From the NCBI GenBank assembly GCA_913057175.1, contig CAJXNP010000005.1, positions 1-64,000 of the forward strand: a stretch of DNA of 64,000 bases, read 5' to 3'. The notes under the pieces were generated by a model. The model was not told where the DNA came from, did no database searches, and saw nothing but the letters and a program-made list of their open reading frames with translations. Positions 27,117 to 36,587 of the stretch are shown in pieces. The stretch is from an uncultured Cytophagales bacterium. GTDB taxonomy: Bacteria > Bacteroidota > Bacteroidia > Cytophagales > Cyclobacteriaceae. The stretch's first letter is position 1; each line of letters starts with the position of its first letter. The translations under genes were made by a program, and so were the position numbers.

Positions 27117-28388
27117 TTACCGCTCCTTCTTCTCAGGTTCCTTCTCCAAATTGAAAAGTTCGTTGAGCACGTCAGCTAAAATTTCGGCATCGTCTCGTTT
27201 GCATGCTGCTTTCAGGCTAAGAGCGGGAAGTTTGACGATTTTTTGCATGATGGATTTGGTGATGGAGTCGACCATCTTAGCTTCTTTCGGATCGAGCTTT
27301 TTCACATATTTGGCCAACTCTTCTTGTCGAATATCTTCCAAAGCGTTTTTGAATTTTTTAAGTGTCGGAGAGACAGAGACTTCCTTTGACCACTTGTAAA
27401 ATTCTACCAGGCTTTCGTCGATGATCTCTTCGACCTGACCGATCGCCTGAAGCCTTTTTTCCAATGCCTGGTCAGTTTTTGCCTTGATGTGGTCAATATT
27501 ATGCAATGAGACACCGGGAACTTTTTCCACTTTTTGCTCGATAGTCCTTGGAATGGAAAGATCGAAGAAATGCTTATATCCAGGGATCTTTATTCGGCTG
27601 ACAAAATCATAGCTGATCAAATGTTGGTCAGTAGAAATGGAAGAAATAATGACTTCAGATGATTTGACAAGCTTATTAAGTTGATAAAAATCTTCTGCAA
27701 CGAACCCACATTCCATTGCCAGCTCCTCTGCTTTGTCCCGGGTTCGATTGATGACGGTCACATTTTTGAACCCAAATTCTTTCAGGTTTCTTACTACATC
27801 TGTGCCGATTTCTCCGACCCCAATTGCAAGGATTTGTGGGTCGATGATATTATGTGTCAAATCTTCAATCAGATCTACAGTTGCGTAAGAAACGGATGCA
27901 GCTCCGTCTTTAAATGTAGTCTCTTGTACCACTCTTTTATTGGTAAAGAAAATAGCATGCATCAACCTGTGCAAAACAGGGCCGACCACATTGGCATCGG
28001 CGCTCACCTGGTAAGCTCTTTTCACCTGATTGATGATCTGAAGATCGCCAACCACCTGTGATTCAAGCCCCACAGCGACTTTGAAAAGATGCCTGGCAGC
28101 TTCCTTTCCATTAATTTCAACAAAATGAGAGGCTAATTTTTTTGTGTATTTGATGCCTTTTTCAGCAGCAAGTAATTTTATAATTGATTCCGGTTGTACA
28201 TCCAAAGAGCTAAAGTAGATCTCTGTTCGGTTACAGGTGGATAATATCAACAAATCCTCAACCTTCAGCACATCATTGATCTTATGCAAAAGTCTGAGAG
28301 ATTGTTCTTCATTCAGCGCTACCAACTCCCTCGTTTTAAGTGGAGCATTCTTGTACGAAATACTTATCGACTTAAAATCCTGTTTCAT
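27117..28388 (-). CDS. hemA: Glutamyl-tRNA reductase
   Basis: A 423-residue NADPH enzyme that makes glutamate-1-semialdehyde from Glu-tRNA, the first step of the C5 route to heme. The catalytic cysteine is C52 in LSTCNRTEIYF. The NADPH domain begins with ILAIGVGEIGTDVVRNL near 190, and the dimerisation domain is rich in helix. Length is normal. The presence of hemA shows tetrapyrroles are made from glutamate and not from glycine. A -7 element lies at 28405-28412. It stands alone with no hemC or hemD following. Confidence 0.95.
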   Translation of the reverse strand: MKQDFKSISISYKNAPLKTRELVALNEEQSLRLLHKINDVLKVEDLLILSTCNRTEIYFSSLDVQPESIIKLLAAEKGIKYTKKLASHFVEINGKEAARHLFKVAVGLESQVVGDLQIINQVKRAYQVSADANVVGPVLHRLMHAIFFTNKRVVQETTFKDGAASVSYATVDLIEDLTHNIIDPQILAIGVGEIGTDVVRNLKEFGFKNVTVINRTRDKAEELAMECGFVAEDFYQLNKLVKSSEVIISSISTDQHLISYDFVSRIKIPGYKHFFDLSIPRTIEQKVEKVPGVSLHNIDHIKAKTDQALEKRLQAIGQVEEIIDESLVEFYKWSKEVSVSPTLKKFKNALEDIRQEELAKYVKKLDPKEAKMVDSITKSIMQKIVKLPALSLKAACKRDDAEILADVLNELFNLEKEPEKKER

Positions 28389-28404
28389 TTCTTCTATTGG
28401 CCTA

Positions 28405-28412
28405 CAAAAATA
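28405..28412 (-). promoter_or_regulatory. -7 element of hemA
   Basis: The minus strand reads TATTTTTG, an exact TAnnTTTG, 16 bp before the hemA ATG. No convincing -33 TTTG is seen at 19-21 nt. Confidence 0.45.
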
Positions 28413-28614
28413 GTATTTTGATTTTAAAGATTAATAGTATTATTGTCGATATTATTACCAATTCCCATTATTTAAATTAAATTCAAATTGACCTTTTACT
28501 AATTTATACCTCTAAATCGGTGAAATGTTAGCCAAATTGCATTAGTATTTGTATTCAGATCAACCATTAATAACCATACATGATTTTTTAACCAAGCGTT
28601 GCCTCAACTTTTTT

Positions 28615-29505
28615 ATGCTAAAGGATTTAATTAAAGGATTTAAAAATTATTTCAATTTTACAAGGACTGAGACCAGGGGATTTTATGCCTTGGGCTTCAT
28701 ACTTTTATTGATCATTTTACTACCATTTTTTGCTGAATGGATACTGCCTGAAAGTAGACTTGTCAGCAAAGAGGACTATCAGAAACTAGACAGCTTAGTC
28801 AATGTTATTGAAGAAAGGAACAAAGTGATTTTATTTGAATTCAATCCCAATAAGATTTCTCAAGACAGTCTGGAATTACTCAAAATTGATGATTTTGTCA
28901 TCAGCAACTGGATAAACTATCGCTCTGCCGGAGGAATATTTCAGGTGAAAAGTGATGTTCAAAAGATCTATGGTTTTTCAGATGAAAAGTTTGCTCAGAT
29001 TAAACCTTATATTCTTTTGCCTGATTCGGTCAAACGTATACATTCAGTTGAGGTAAATTTGGAAGAAAAGAAAATCAGAGAAACAGAAAAACCATTAAGA
29101 CCGGAGCCAAAACACTTCGATATTAATACAACAACAGCTGAAGAGTTGAAATCTATCAATGGAATAGGAGAGGTTTTGTCAGTTAGGATAATAAAGTATA
29201 GGGATTTGCTTGGCGGTTTTATTGGGCAGGATCAATTTGAGGAGGTCTATAACCTGTCAGAGGAGGCCTACAATAACCTGAAGGAATTCACATATATTGA
29301 TGAAAGCTTTAGACCCGAAAGAATAAATATTAATGAAGCTGAGTACATTGAGATTCTCAGGCATCCATATATTTCAAAAGAGTTGACGAATAAAATTTTT
29401 GATGAAAGAAATTCTGAAGATGTGATTCTGACGAAAGAAAAATTCGCTGAACTCGTTGGAAACGATTCGGAGTTTATGAATCTTTTACCTTATATTGAGT
29501 TTTAA
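28615..29505 (+). CDS. Membrane-anchored helix-hairpin-helix protein
   Basis: A 296-residue protein. One membrane helix lies near residues 22-42 (GFYALGFILLLIILLPFFAEW), and the rest carries at least three helix-hairpin-helix units: near 85-120 (LLKIDDFVISNWINYRSAGG), 175-205 (INTTTAEELKSINGIGEVL, ComEA-like) and 245-280 (INEAEYIEILRHPYISKEL). HhH units bind DNA backbone. I start at the ATG at 28615, because the longer frame adds 22 residues without homologous character and MLKDLIKGFKNYF fits the family. The large helicase gene begins 17 bp downstream. Role in DNA uptake or processing is inference. Confidence 0.8.
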   Translation: MLKDLIKGFKNYFNFTRTETRGFYALGFILLLIILLPFFAEWILPESRLVSKEDYQKLDSLVNVIEERNKVILFEFNPNKISQDSLELLKIDDFVISNWINYRSAGGIFQVKSDVQKIYGFSDEKFAQIKPYILLPDSVKRIHSVEVNLEEKKIRETEKPLRPEPKHFDINTTTAEELKSINGIGEVLSVRIIKYRDLLGGFIGQDQFEEVYNLSEEAYNNLKEFTYIDESFRPERININEAEYIEILRHPYISKELTNKIFDERNSEDVILTKEKFAELVGNDSEFMNLLPYIEF

Positions 29506-29522
29506 TTTTTGTCAGTTTCTGA

Positions 29523-32500
29523 ATGCAAAAAGTACTTCAACAATACCTAAAACGACTCACAAATCTATCTGGCAACAATCGATCTATACTTCTGTTGCGA
29601 TTGATTTCCAATCAATTTGTCGATTTACATTCTTTTGACTTTATCGAGAATAAACCTTCATTTAGCATCATATCAGATTTAGTAGGAGGCAAACCGAAGA
29701 TCAAGCTTTCCAACATGTTTGACAGCCGCAGCGAAGATACTAATAAGCTCAGCTTGCGATTGAAGCAATTGTACCGGATCGAAAGATACATTTACCAGGA
29801 AAGGGGAGCAAAAGACCTATATGTTGGCTGGCCATTTGCACGAGGAAAATTTGCGGATGGAACACCTGTTAGATGTCCGCTACTATTTTTCCCGGTAGAG
29901 CTGGAAATAGCTGAAGATTCGTGGTACCTGAAGGTCCGGCAGGATGTGAATGTCACATTCAATAAATCATTTTTACTGGCTTATTCACACTATAACAAGG
30001 TAAAACTTGATGACGATCTTGTCGAAAGGGTTTTCGATGACTTTGATAAGGACAGCACCGTTTTTAGGACTTCTCTGTACCAGGTGATCAAAGACAGTCC
30101 GGTTGAGATAAATTTTAACCAGGAAAACTTTCTCGATCAACTAACGACATTTACCGATTTTAAGAAAGCGGATTTTGTAAAAAATGAGAAGGATGGTGAG
30201 ATCAAGCTTTTTCCCGAGGCGGTCTTAGGAATATTTCCGCAGGCAGGTTCTTACCTCGTTCCGGATTACAACCATATGCTTGAAAATGAACGATATTCGG
30301 ATATTGAAGAGTTTTTTGTGTCGCGTACTTTGTTGGAGGACAAAGAAGATTACATTCATCATTCGGAGTCATTTTACGATTTTTTGAATAAGGTAAAAGA
30401 GGAAGAAACATTCACACCTTTCAAAATGGATGCCTACCAGGAAAATGCTATTAAGGCAGTTAAAAGGGGTAATTCATTGGTTGTTCAGGGCCCTCCCGGA
30501 ACAGGGAAGTCCCAGATGATCTGTAACCTTGTCGCAGATTTCATTGCTCGTGGCAGAAGAGTTTTGCTGGTTTGTCAGAAAAAGGCCGCACTCGATGTTG
30601 TTCATCAAAGGTTGAAGGAGCAGGAAATTTCAGATTTTGTGGCGTTAGTTCATGATTTCAAAAATGACAGGAAAGGGATTTATGAACAGATTAATAACCA
30701 GATAGAAAGGATTTATGAGTACCAGCTAAAGAATAACAGTTTGGATTCTATTCAACTGGAAAGAAAATTTCTTCAATCAAGTCGAAAGATAGATCAGATC
30801 ACTGAAGAGCTGGAGGAATTTAAATTCGCCCTTTTTGATGAGAAAGAAGCTGGTGTTTCCATCAAGGAATTATACCTGAAGAGCGATCGCAAAGCTCCTT
30901 CAATAAATGTAAAGCAGGAGTATAACCATTTCAAAATGAATGAACTTCAGCCTTTTCTGGATAAGCTGGGTATTTATTTTGAGTATTATAAGAAATTTTC
31001 CCTTGATGATTATACCTGGAAAAACCGGCACTCATTTGCTGGATATTCCATATCAGATATGCAAAAAATGAGGGAGATCATTCAGGAGATCCCGGGAGTT
31101 CAGGAAAAATTCAGCAAGAAAGTGGAGAAGTTGCTTGGCTCAAAAATGGATTTTAACTCAGGTTGCAAGATAAATGAAGGGGGCGACAAGATCCGCAAGA
31201 TGTGTGAATTATTGGATAGTGAAAGGGTTTACCAATATTTCTCGCATATCATTCAGCTTAAGGATACTACACCTGATCTGTTGTGGTTGAACAATTCTGA
31301 GAAAAATCTGTTGACTTGTTTCAAAGAAAATGGCCCTGAAGTGACTCTTCGCAAAAAGGATTTGGGCAAGGTACAGCTCATTCTAAAAGAAAGAATGGAT
31401 GCCAAGAGTAACCTTTTCAAGTATTTGAAGTGGGTATTCTCTTCGACGGAAAAAACATTTCTTAAAAAAGTATTATCAAAAAATGGGTTGACGACAAAGA
31501 AGAAAGACCTGCGGATATTGGAAAGTAAAATTGACAACCGCCTTAATCTGGAGCATAATCTGACAAAATTAAGTGAGATTAAATGGATGCAGGAAATGCC
31601 AAATACATTCAAAGTGAATGATTTCATTAAGTGGTTTGATAATCACAAAAAGGCAGTAGGGGCGATGAACATTTACTATCAGTTCAGGAATTTTCGTGAG
31701 TACCTGTCAACTACCAAATTGTCACTTGATGAGTTTAAGGAAAAAAGCCTTAAACTGGTTGAATATTCTGATGGCTTGCCATTGAAAAAACAGCAGTGGT
31801 TGAATTATTTTAAGGAGTCGAGAATTGATAGCATCCTCGTGAATCCGAAAATTGAATCCAGAATGCTTTCTGAGCTTGAGTCGGATTTTGACTCTCTTTG
31901 CGACTTTGATAATCTTCATGAAAACCTGCAGAGCTACGAAAAGAGCATTACCGAAAAGCTTATTGAGATTTATGAAGGTTCCGGTAAAACGGTAGATATG
32001 GAAGAAGTGTTTTTGAACAGCCTGAGCCTTGCCTGGATTGAATACCTGGAGAGCAAATATCCTGTGCTGAGAACAGTGAATTCCCTACGATTTGAAAAAA
32101 TGCAGAAAGATTTGCAGGAGGAGGTTAAAAATAAGCTGAAAATCAGCAATGATATTGTACTTCTTAGAGCTCGGGAGACTACCTATGATAATGTTGAGTT
32201 TAATAAGCTCAACAACATGGTTACCTATCGGGATCTTGCCCACCAGGTTACAAAGAAAAGAATGATCTGGCCCATCAGACGAATGATAACCACTTTTCCA
32301 GAGGAGCTGTTCAACTTAGTACCATGCTGGCTGGCTAGCCCGGAAGCGGTTTCTGCTATTTTTCCTATGGAAATGATGTTTGACCTGGTCATTTTTGATG
32401 AAGCTTCACAATGCTTTACCGAGCGGGGAATTCCGGCAATGTATCGTGGAAAGCAAATTGTCATTACAGGAGATTCTCAGCAATTGAGTCCATTTGATTT

Positions 32501-33563
32501 ATACAAAGTTCGATTGGAAGATGAAAGTGAAGAGAGTAATGAACCGGCGCTTGAAGTAGATTCACTATTGGATTTAGGAAGCAAATACCTGATGCAGGTG
32601 CAATTAAAGGAACATTATCGAAGTAAATCACTCGACCTGATAGATTTCTCGAATCAAATCTTTTACAAAGGCAACCTGACCCTGCTTCCCGATAAAAGAT
32701 TGGTAAACAGCCAAAAACCAGCTATTGATTACGTAAAGGTTAACGGAGTTTGGGATAAAAATCAAAATATTACGGAAGCTGAAAAAGTGGTGGAAGTGTA
32801 TGATGAAATTTCAAAGAGCAATCCGGATAAGGAAATCGGGATCATTACCTTTAACATCCACCAACAAGATCTTATTCTTGATCTCCTTGACGTATATGCC
32901 ATTGAAAATAAGCTTTCCTTGCCGGATTCTTTGTTTGTGAAGAACATTGAGAATGTCCAGGGAGATGAAAAGGATATTATTATTTTTTCCATTGGGTATG
33001 CCCCGGATGAGAAGGGTGTGATGCGACATCAGTTTGGTACCCTGAATGTGCAAAAAGGTGAAAACCGGTTAAACGTCGCAGTCACTCGGGCTAGGGAAAA
33101 GATCATCATTATTAGCAGCATTCTTCCACAGGAATTAAAAATAGAAGACACTAAAAATGAAGGCCCAAAGGTGCTGAAGAAATACCTGCAATATGCCTTT
33201 GATGTAGCAGATGGAAAATTTAAACCAACTATTCGACCGAAAACACACGGCGTCGACTGGTATCTAAAGAAAAAGGTAATTGAACTGGTTGAGCGAAAAG
33301 AGTCATCTTATCAATATGTTGATGATTTACCTTTCTCTGACCTGACTGTGAAGAAGAATGAAAAATATCTCGGGTTGATCTTGACAGACGATGATCTGTA
33401 TTACCAGAGCATTTCTGTAAAAGATATTCACGTGTACACTCCATTTACCTTAGCGGCCAAGAACTGGAGATTTAAAGCACTTCTCTCACGGGAATACTGG
33501 CACAACAAAGAGGAAATGAAAGATTCCATTTTGAAGTTTACCGGACATTGCGATTCTGATTAA
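29523..33563 (+). CDS. Large DUF4011/SF1 helicase with C-terminal Vsr-like nuclease remnant
   Basis: A 1346-residue protein. Residues about 1-290 resemble DUF4011 (LYVGWPFARGKF, TPVRCPLLFFPVELEI). A superfamily 1 (Upf1-like) helicase follows: Walker A GPPGTGKS at about 323-330, Walker B VIFDEASQC near 957, GDSQQLSPFD near 982, LKEHYRSK near 1030, QGDEKDIIIFS near 1145 and VAVTRAREK near 1185. The two helicase halves are split by a coiled-coil insertion of about 550 residues. The C-terminus (about 1250-1340; YLGLILTDDD, KNWRFKALLSREYW) has the outline of a Vsr/MTES_1575 nuclease, but key acidic positions are uncertain. Related architectures occur among antiviral candidates. The gene lies next to housekeeping genes. 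Confidence 0.85.
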   Translation: MQKVLQQYLKRLTNLSGNNRSILLLRLISNQFVDLHSFDFIENKPSFSIISDLVGGKPKIKLSNMFDSRSEDTNKLSLRLKQLYRIERYIYQERGAKDLYVGWPFARGKFADGTPVRCPLLFFPVELEIAEDSWYLKVRQDVNVTFNKSFLLAYSHYNKVKLDDDLVERVFDDFDKDSTVFRTSLYQVIKDSPVEINFNQENFLDQLTTFTDFKKADFVKNEKDGEIKLFPEAVLGIFPQAGSYLVPDYNHMLENERYSDIEEFFVSRTLLEDKEDYIHHSESFYDFLNKVKEEETFTPFKMDAYQENAIKAVKRGNSLVVQGPPGTGKSQMICNLVADFIARGRRVLLVCQKKAALDVVHQRLKEQEISDFVALVHDFKNDRKGIYEQINNQIERIYEYQLKNNSLDSIQLERKFLQSSRKIDQITEELEEFKFALFDEKEAGVSIKELYLKSDRKAPSINVKQEYNHFKMNELQPFLDKLGIYFEYYKKFSLDDYTWKNRHSFAGYSISDMQKMREIIQEIPGVQEKFSKKVEKLLGSKMDFNSGCKINEGGDKIRKMCELLDSERVYQYFSHIIQLKDTTPDLLWLNNSEKNLLTCFKENGPEVTLRKKDLGKVQLILKERMDAKSNLFKYLKWVFSSTEKTFLKKVLSKNGLTTKKKDLRILESKIDNRLNLEHNLTKLSEIKWMQEMPNTFKVNDFIKWFDNHKKAVGAMNIYYQFRNFREYLSTTKLSLDEFKEKSLKLVEYSDGLPLKKQQWLNYFKESRIDSILVNPKIESRMLSELESDFDSLCDFDNLHENLQSYEKSITEKLIEIYEGSGKTVDMEEVFLNSLSLAWIEYLESKYPVLRTVNSLRFEKMQKDLQEEVKNKLKISNDIVLLRARETTYDNVEFNKLNNMVTYRDLAHQVTKKRMIWPIRRMITTFPEELFNLVPCWLASPEAVSAIFPMEMMFDLVIFDEASQCFTERGIPAMYRGKQIVITGDSQQLSPFDLYKVRLEDESEESNEPALEVDSLLDLGSKYLMQVQLKEHYRSKSLDLIDFSNQIFYKGNLTLLPDKRLVNSQKPAIDYVKVNGVWDKNQNITEAEKVVEVYDEISKSNPDKEIGIITFNIHQQDLILDLLDVYAIENKLSLPDSLFVKNIENVQGDEKDIIIFSIGYAPDEKGVMRHQFGTLNVQKGENRLNVAVTRAREKIIIISSILPQELKIEDTKNEGPKVLKKYLQYAFDVADGKFKPTIRPKTHGVDWYLKKKVIELVERKESSYQYVDDLPFSDLTVKKNEKYLGLILTDDDLYYQSISVKDIHVYTPFTLAAKNWRFKALLSREYWHNKEEMKDSILKFTGHCDSD

Positions 33564-33566
33564 GTA

Positions 33567-34052
33567 TTATTCCGTTTTGGATTTTTGCAACTTAAACCCT
33601 ACCGACAATACGTTTCTGAGCGTATCGTGGCGCATGTACTGATCAAGCCTTAAACGGTATTTACCAGCTTCGGGAAATCTGAAATTGTTCAGGAAAGATT
33701 TTTCCAGGTCGTAAATATCTCCTACACCGCTACCGATAGGCTTGCCGGTCTTTTGATTGAAAAGGATAATGTTGTGAAGTTTTTCCTGTAAAACACTTCC
33801 TGTGCTATCTTCCACATAATATTGGATATAAAGGTTTTGATAAGGATAGTCCAGGGTACTTCTGACAAATAAGCTTAAGTCATATGGTTCCGTTTCGTCT
33901 TCGATTTCAAATGGAAAATATACCGGATCAGTAAAAAGCCAATAACCGTCCTCGAAATCTTTTTTCTCTTCATAAACAGAGCTGTCGCCGCATGAACTTA
34001 AAAAAATGGTTGATGCAAAGATCAGTATAATAAAAAAGCTACTGTTTGTCAT
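33567..34052 (-). CDS. gldH: Gliding motility lipoprotein GldH
   Basis: A 161-residue lipoprotein with signal peptide and lipobox LSSC (C21), then a domain with YPYQNLYIQYYV and a C-terminal AGKYRLRLDQYMRHD segment, which I recognise as GldH. GldH is needed for gliding and is linked to type IX secretion in Bacteroidota. The frame is open 52 codons upstream, but that part is the end of ricT in another frame and lacks a signal peptide, so I start at 34052. The ricT stop lies 14 nt inside this gene, so translation is coupled. Confidence 0.9.
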   Translation of the reverse strand: MTNSSFFIILIFASTIFLSSCGDSSVYEEKKDFEDGYWLFTDPVYFPFEIEDETEPYDLSLFVRSTLDYPYQNLYIQYYVEDSTGSVLQEKLHNIILFNQKTGKPIGSGVGDIYDLEKSFLNNFRFPEAGKYRLRLDQYMRHDTLRNVLSVGFKLQKSKTE

Positions 34053-35208
34053 TACTTGGATTTTTTCTGTTTTTATTCCTGTTTTTATTATTCCATCTCC
34101 TTTTTTTCTTTTTCTTCCTATCCTTCTTCTTGAATTTGGTGTCCATTCTTTCCAGATCCTTGTTGAGAGTTTGATCTGTTCCAAGATTGCTGGCGAGTTC
34201 ATTTTCAAATAATGTGGCTGGTTTTATGCCTTTTTTATTTAGTTCAAGAATTTCATGTACTCGCTGAGCATCTACAGGAATCCAGGAATTTTCATTTTGA
34301 TATCCAAACCAAAGTATCTTTTTAAAGATGTCTGTTTTTTGAAGAATCGCATCACCTTTTTCTGTCAAAAGTGGTTCTTCTATTTCTGGTATATCCTTCA
34401 GCGCTTCCATGTAAGTGTCGAGCTCGTAGTTCAGGCAACACTTTAACCTGCCGCACTGCCCTGATAATTTGCTTGGATTCAGTGAAAGGTTTTGATACCT
34501 GGCAGCTGTAGTGGAAACACTTTTAAAATCTGTCAGCCAGGTTGAGCAGCAAAGCTCCCGTCCGCAACTGCCAATCCCTCCAAGTCTGCTCGCTTCTTGT
34601 CTCAGGCTAATTTGTCGCATTTCGACCCGAATCTTAAATTCGCTGGCTAATATTTTTATAAGCTCCCTGAAGTCAACCCGGTCATCAGCAGAGTAATAGA
34701 AAGTCGCTTTTGTCCCATCTGCCTGATATTCTATATCGGTCAGTTTCATTTCGAGCTTCTGGTCCATAATGATTTGTCTGGTCCGGTAAAGAATGGGAAG
34801 TTCTTTTGCCTTTACCTCCTCAAATTTTTCAAGATCTCGCTGGGTAGCAATGCGATATATTGAACGGACACTTTCGTCATTCTCGACTTTTTTCTTCAGC
34901 ATTTGCAGGCGAACCAGCTCACCTTGAAGGGAAACATAGCCAATATGATGTCCGTTTGGAACATCGACTACTACTGCATCACCGGTATATAATTGGATTT
35001 TATTTGTATTTCGGAAGAACTCCTTGCGGCCATTTTTAAATCGGATTTCTGCGACATCGAATTTTTTACCCATCGGCTCATCCATGTCGATTAGCCAGTC
35101 AAATACATTTAATTTATTACAACCCTCCGTACCGCAGCTTCCATTATTTTTACAGCCCGCAGGGCTATTATCTTTATCAGTTGTTGCACACGTGCTACAT
35201 CCCGCCAT
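34039..35208 (-). CDS. ricT: PSP1-domain regulatory iron-sulfur protein RicT (YaaT)
   Basis: A 389-residue protein with a cysteine-rich N-terminus (seven Cys within the first 30 residues: CSTC, C, C, C, C), a PSP1 domain in the middle and conserved cysteine pairs in GSCGRELCCSTW (about 217-228) and GQCGRLKCCLNY (about 252-263). It ends in a highly basic tail (KKKDRKKKKKRRW). In Bacillus, RicT with RicA and RicF binds 4Fe-4S clusters and guides RNase Y. The role in Bacteroidota is not known. ricT directly precedes gldH and overlaps it by 14 nt. purD lies 62 bp upstream. Confidence 0.9.
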   Translation of the reverse strand: MAGCSTCATTDKDNSPAGCKNNGSCGTEGCNKLNVFDWLIDMDEPMGKKFDVAEIRFKNGRKEFFRNTNKIQLYTGDAVVVDVPNGHHIGYVSLQGELVRLQMLKKKVENDESVRSIYRIATQRDLEKFEEVKAKELPILYRTRQIIMDQKLEMKLTDIEYQADGTKATFYYSADDRVDFRELIKILASEFKIRVEMRQISLRQEASRLGGIGSCGRELCCSTWLTDFKSVSTTAARYQNLSLNPSKLSGQCGRLKCCLNYELDTYMEALKDIPEIEEPLLTEKGDAILQKTDIFKKILWFGYQNENSWIPVDAQRVHEILELNKKGIKPATLFENELASNLGTDQTLNKDLERMDTKFKKKDRKKKKKRRWNNKNRNKNRKNPSNDKQ

Positions 35209-35270
35209 AATTCAACTCGTTTAATAATCGAATAAATTTGAAATTAATAAAATAGCGGTAATTATAAAAT

Positions 35271-36563
35271 TCAGTTAGAAAGGGTCATCAGATCCTGACC
35301 AATGTCCTTTCTGTAATAGACATCCTGCCAGCTAATTTCCGAAACCATTTTGTACGAATTGTCAAGGGCTTCACCGAGATCTTCGCCGAAACCTGTTATG
35401 TTTAACACTCGTCCTCCGCTATTAACGATCTGACCTTCAGGGGTCAATTTCGTTCCGGCGTGAAAGACGATGGTATGCTCTACTGAATTGTTTAAACCGC
35501 TAATAGGGAAACCTTTTTCGTAACTGTCAGGATAGCCGCCAGAAACCATAACAACTGTGGTTGCTGTGCGATCATCCAACTCAAATTTTTGGTTTTCCAA
35601 TGTGCCTTCGGCTGTGGCAACCATCAGTTCGAGCAAATCACTTTTTATCCTCGGAAAAACAACCTGGGTTTCCGGGTCTCCCATCCTTACATTGTATTCA
35701 ATTACAAAAGGCTCTCCATTGACATTCATCAGACCAATGAAAATAAACCCTTTGTAATCAATGTTATCTTTTTGCAGACCATCTATGGTCTGTTTTACTA
35801 CTTTATCTTCAACTTTTTTGAGAAATCCTTCCTGGGCAAATTGGACGGGCGAAACTGCGCCCATACCTCCGGTATTCAGACCTGAATCATGCTCTCCGAT
35901 ACGTTTATAATCCTTTGCTTCCGGTAGAATTTTGTACGATTTGCCATCTGTCAAAACAAAAACAGATAGCTCTATTCCGTCCAGGAAATCTTCTATCACT
36001 ACCGTAGAGCTGGCTTCGCCAAATTTTGAATCAACCAACATTTCTTTGAGGGAAGCTTTTGCAGTATCATGATCTTCGGCGATGATCACACCTTTTCCTG
36101 CTGCAAGACCATCTGCTTTTAGAACAACGGGTAGTCTCTGACTTTCAATGTACTGCAAGCCTTCCTTTAATGTTTGGGCAGTGAAGGACATTGATTGAGC
36201 AGTGGGAATGTTATGCCGGATCATAAAATCCTTGGCAAATTCCTTACTTCCTTCTAAGGTTGCCCCATCCTTCCCGGGGCCCACAATCTTAAGATCAGAA
36301 AGTGAATTGTCATTTTCAAGATAATCCCTGATCCCTTCTACGAGCGGAACTTCAGGCCCTACAATTACCAGGTCAATATTTTTGTTGGTAATAATATTTT
36401 TTATAGCAGGAAAATCAGAAACTGAAACATTAATGTTTTCTGCAATTTGAGAAGTTCCCGCATTTCCAGGCGCTACATAAAGGTTACTACATTTTGGGCT
36501 TTGACTAATTTTCCAGGCAAAAGCATGCTCCCTTCCTCCAGATCCTAAAATGAGAATATTCAT
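35271..36563 (-). CDS. purD: Phosphoribosylamine--glycine ligase
   Basis: A 430-residue ATP-grasp enzyme, second step of purine synthesis: 5-phosphoribosylamine plus glycine gives GAR. The N-terminus MNILILGSGGREHAFAW, the ATP-grasp core (VVLKADGLAAGKGVIIAED) and the metal-binding IEYNVRMGDPETQVV are all intact. It starts 24 bp after recQ and is followed 62 bp later by ricT, so recQ-purD-ricT-gldH may be one transcript. No other pur genes are near. Confidence 0.96.
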   Translation of the reverse strand: MNILILGSGGREHAFAWKISQSPKCSNLYVAPGNAGTSQIAENINVSVSDFPAIKNIITNKNIDLVIVGPEVPLVEGIRDYLENDNSLSDLKIVGPGKDGATLEGSKEFAKDFMIRHNIPTAQSMSFTAQTLKEGLQYIESQRLPVVLKADGLAAGKGVIIAEDHDTAKASLKEMLVDSKFGEASSTVVIEDFLDGIELSVFVLTDGKSYKILPEAKDYKRIGEHDSGLNTGGMGAVSPVQFAQEGFLKKVEDKVVKQTIDGLQKDNIDYKGFIFIGLMNVNGEPFVIEYNVRMGDPETQVVFPRIKSDLLELMVATAEGTLENQKFELDDRTATTVVMVSGGYPDSYEKGFPISGLNNSVEHTIVFHAGTKLTPEGQIVNSGGRVLNITGFGEDLGEALDNSYKMVSEISWQDVYYRKDIGQDLMTLSN

Positions 36564-36587
36564 GGTTTTCTAAGTTATAGAGGTGAT

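Noticed and set aside
34053-34208. 52-codon extension of gldH
   Set aside because: It lacks a signal peptide and is the tail of ricT read in another frame. GldH must start with its lipoprotein signal.
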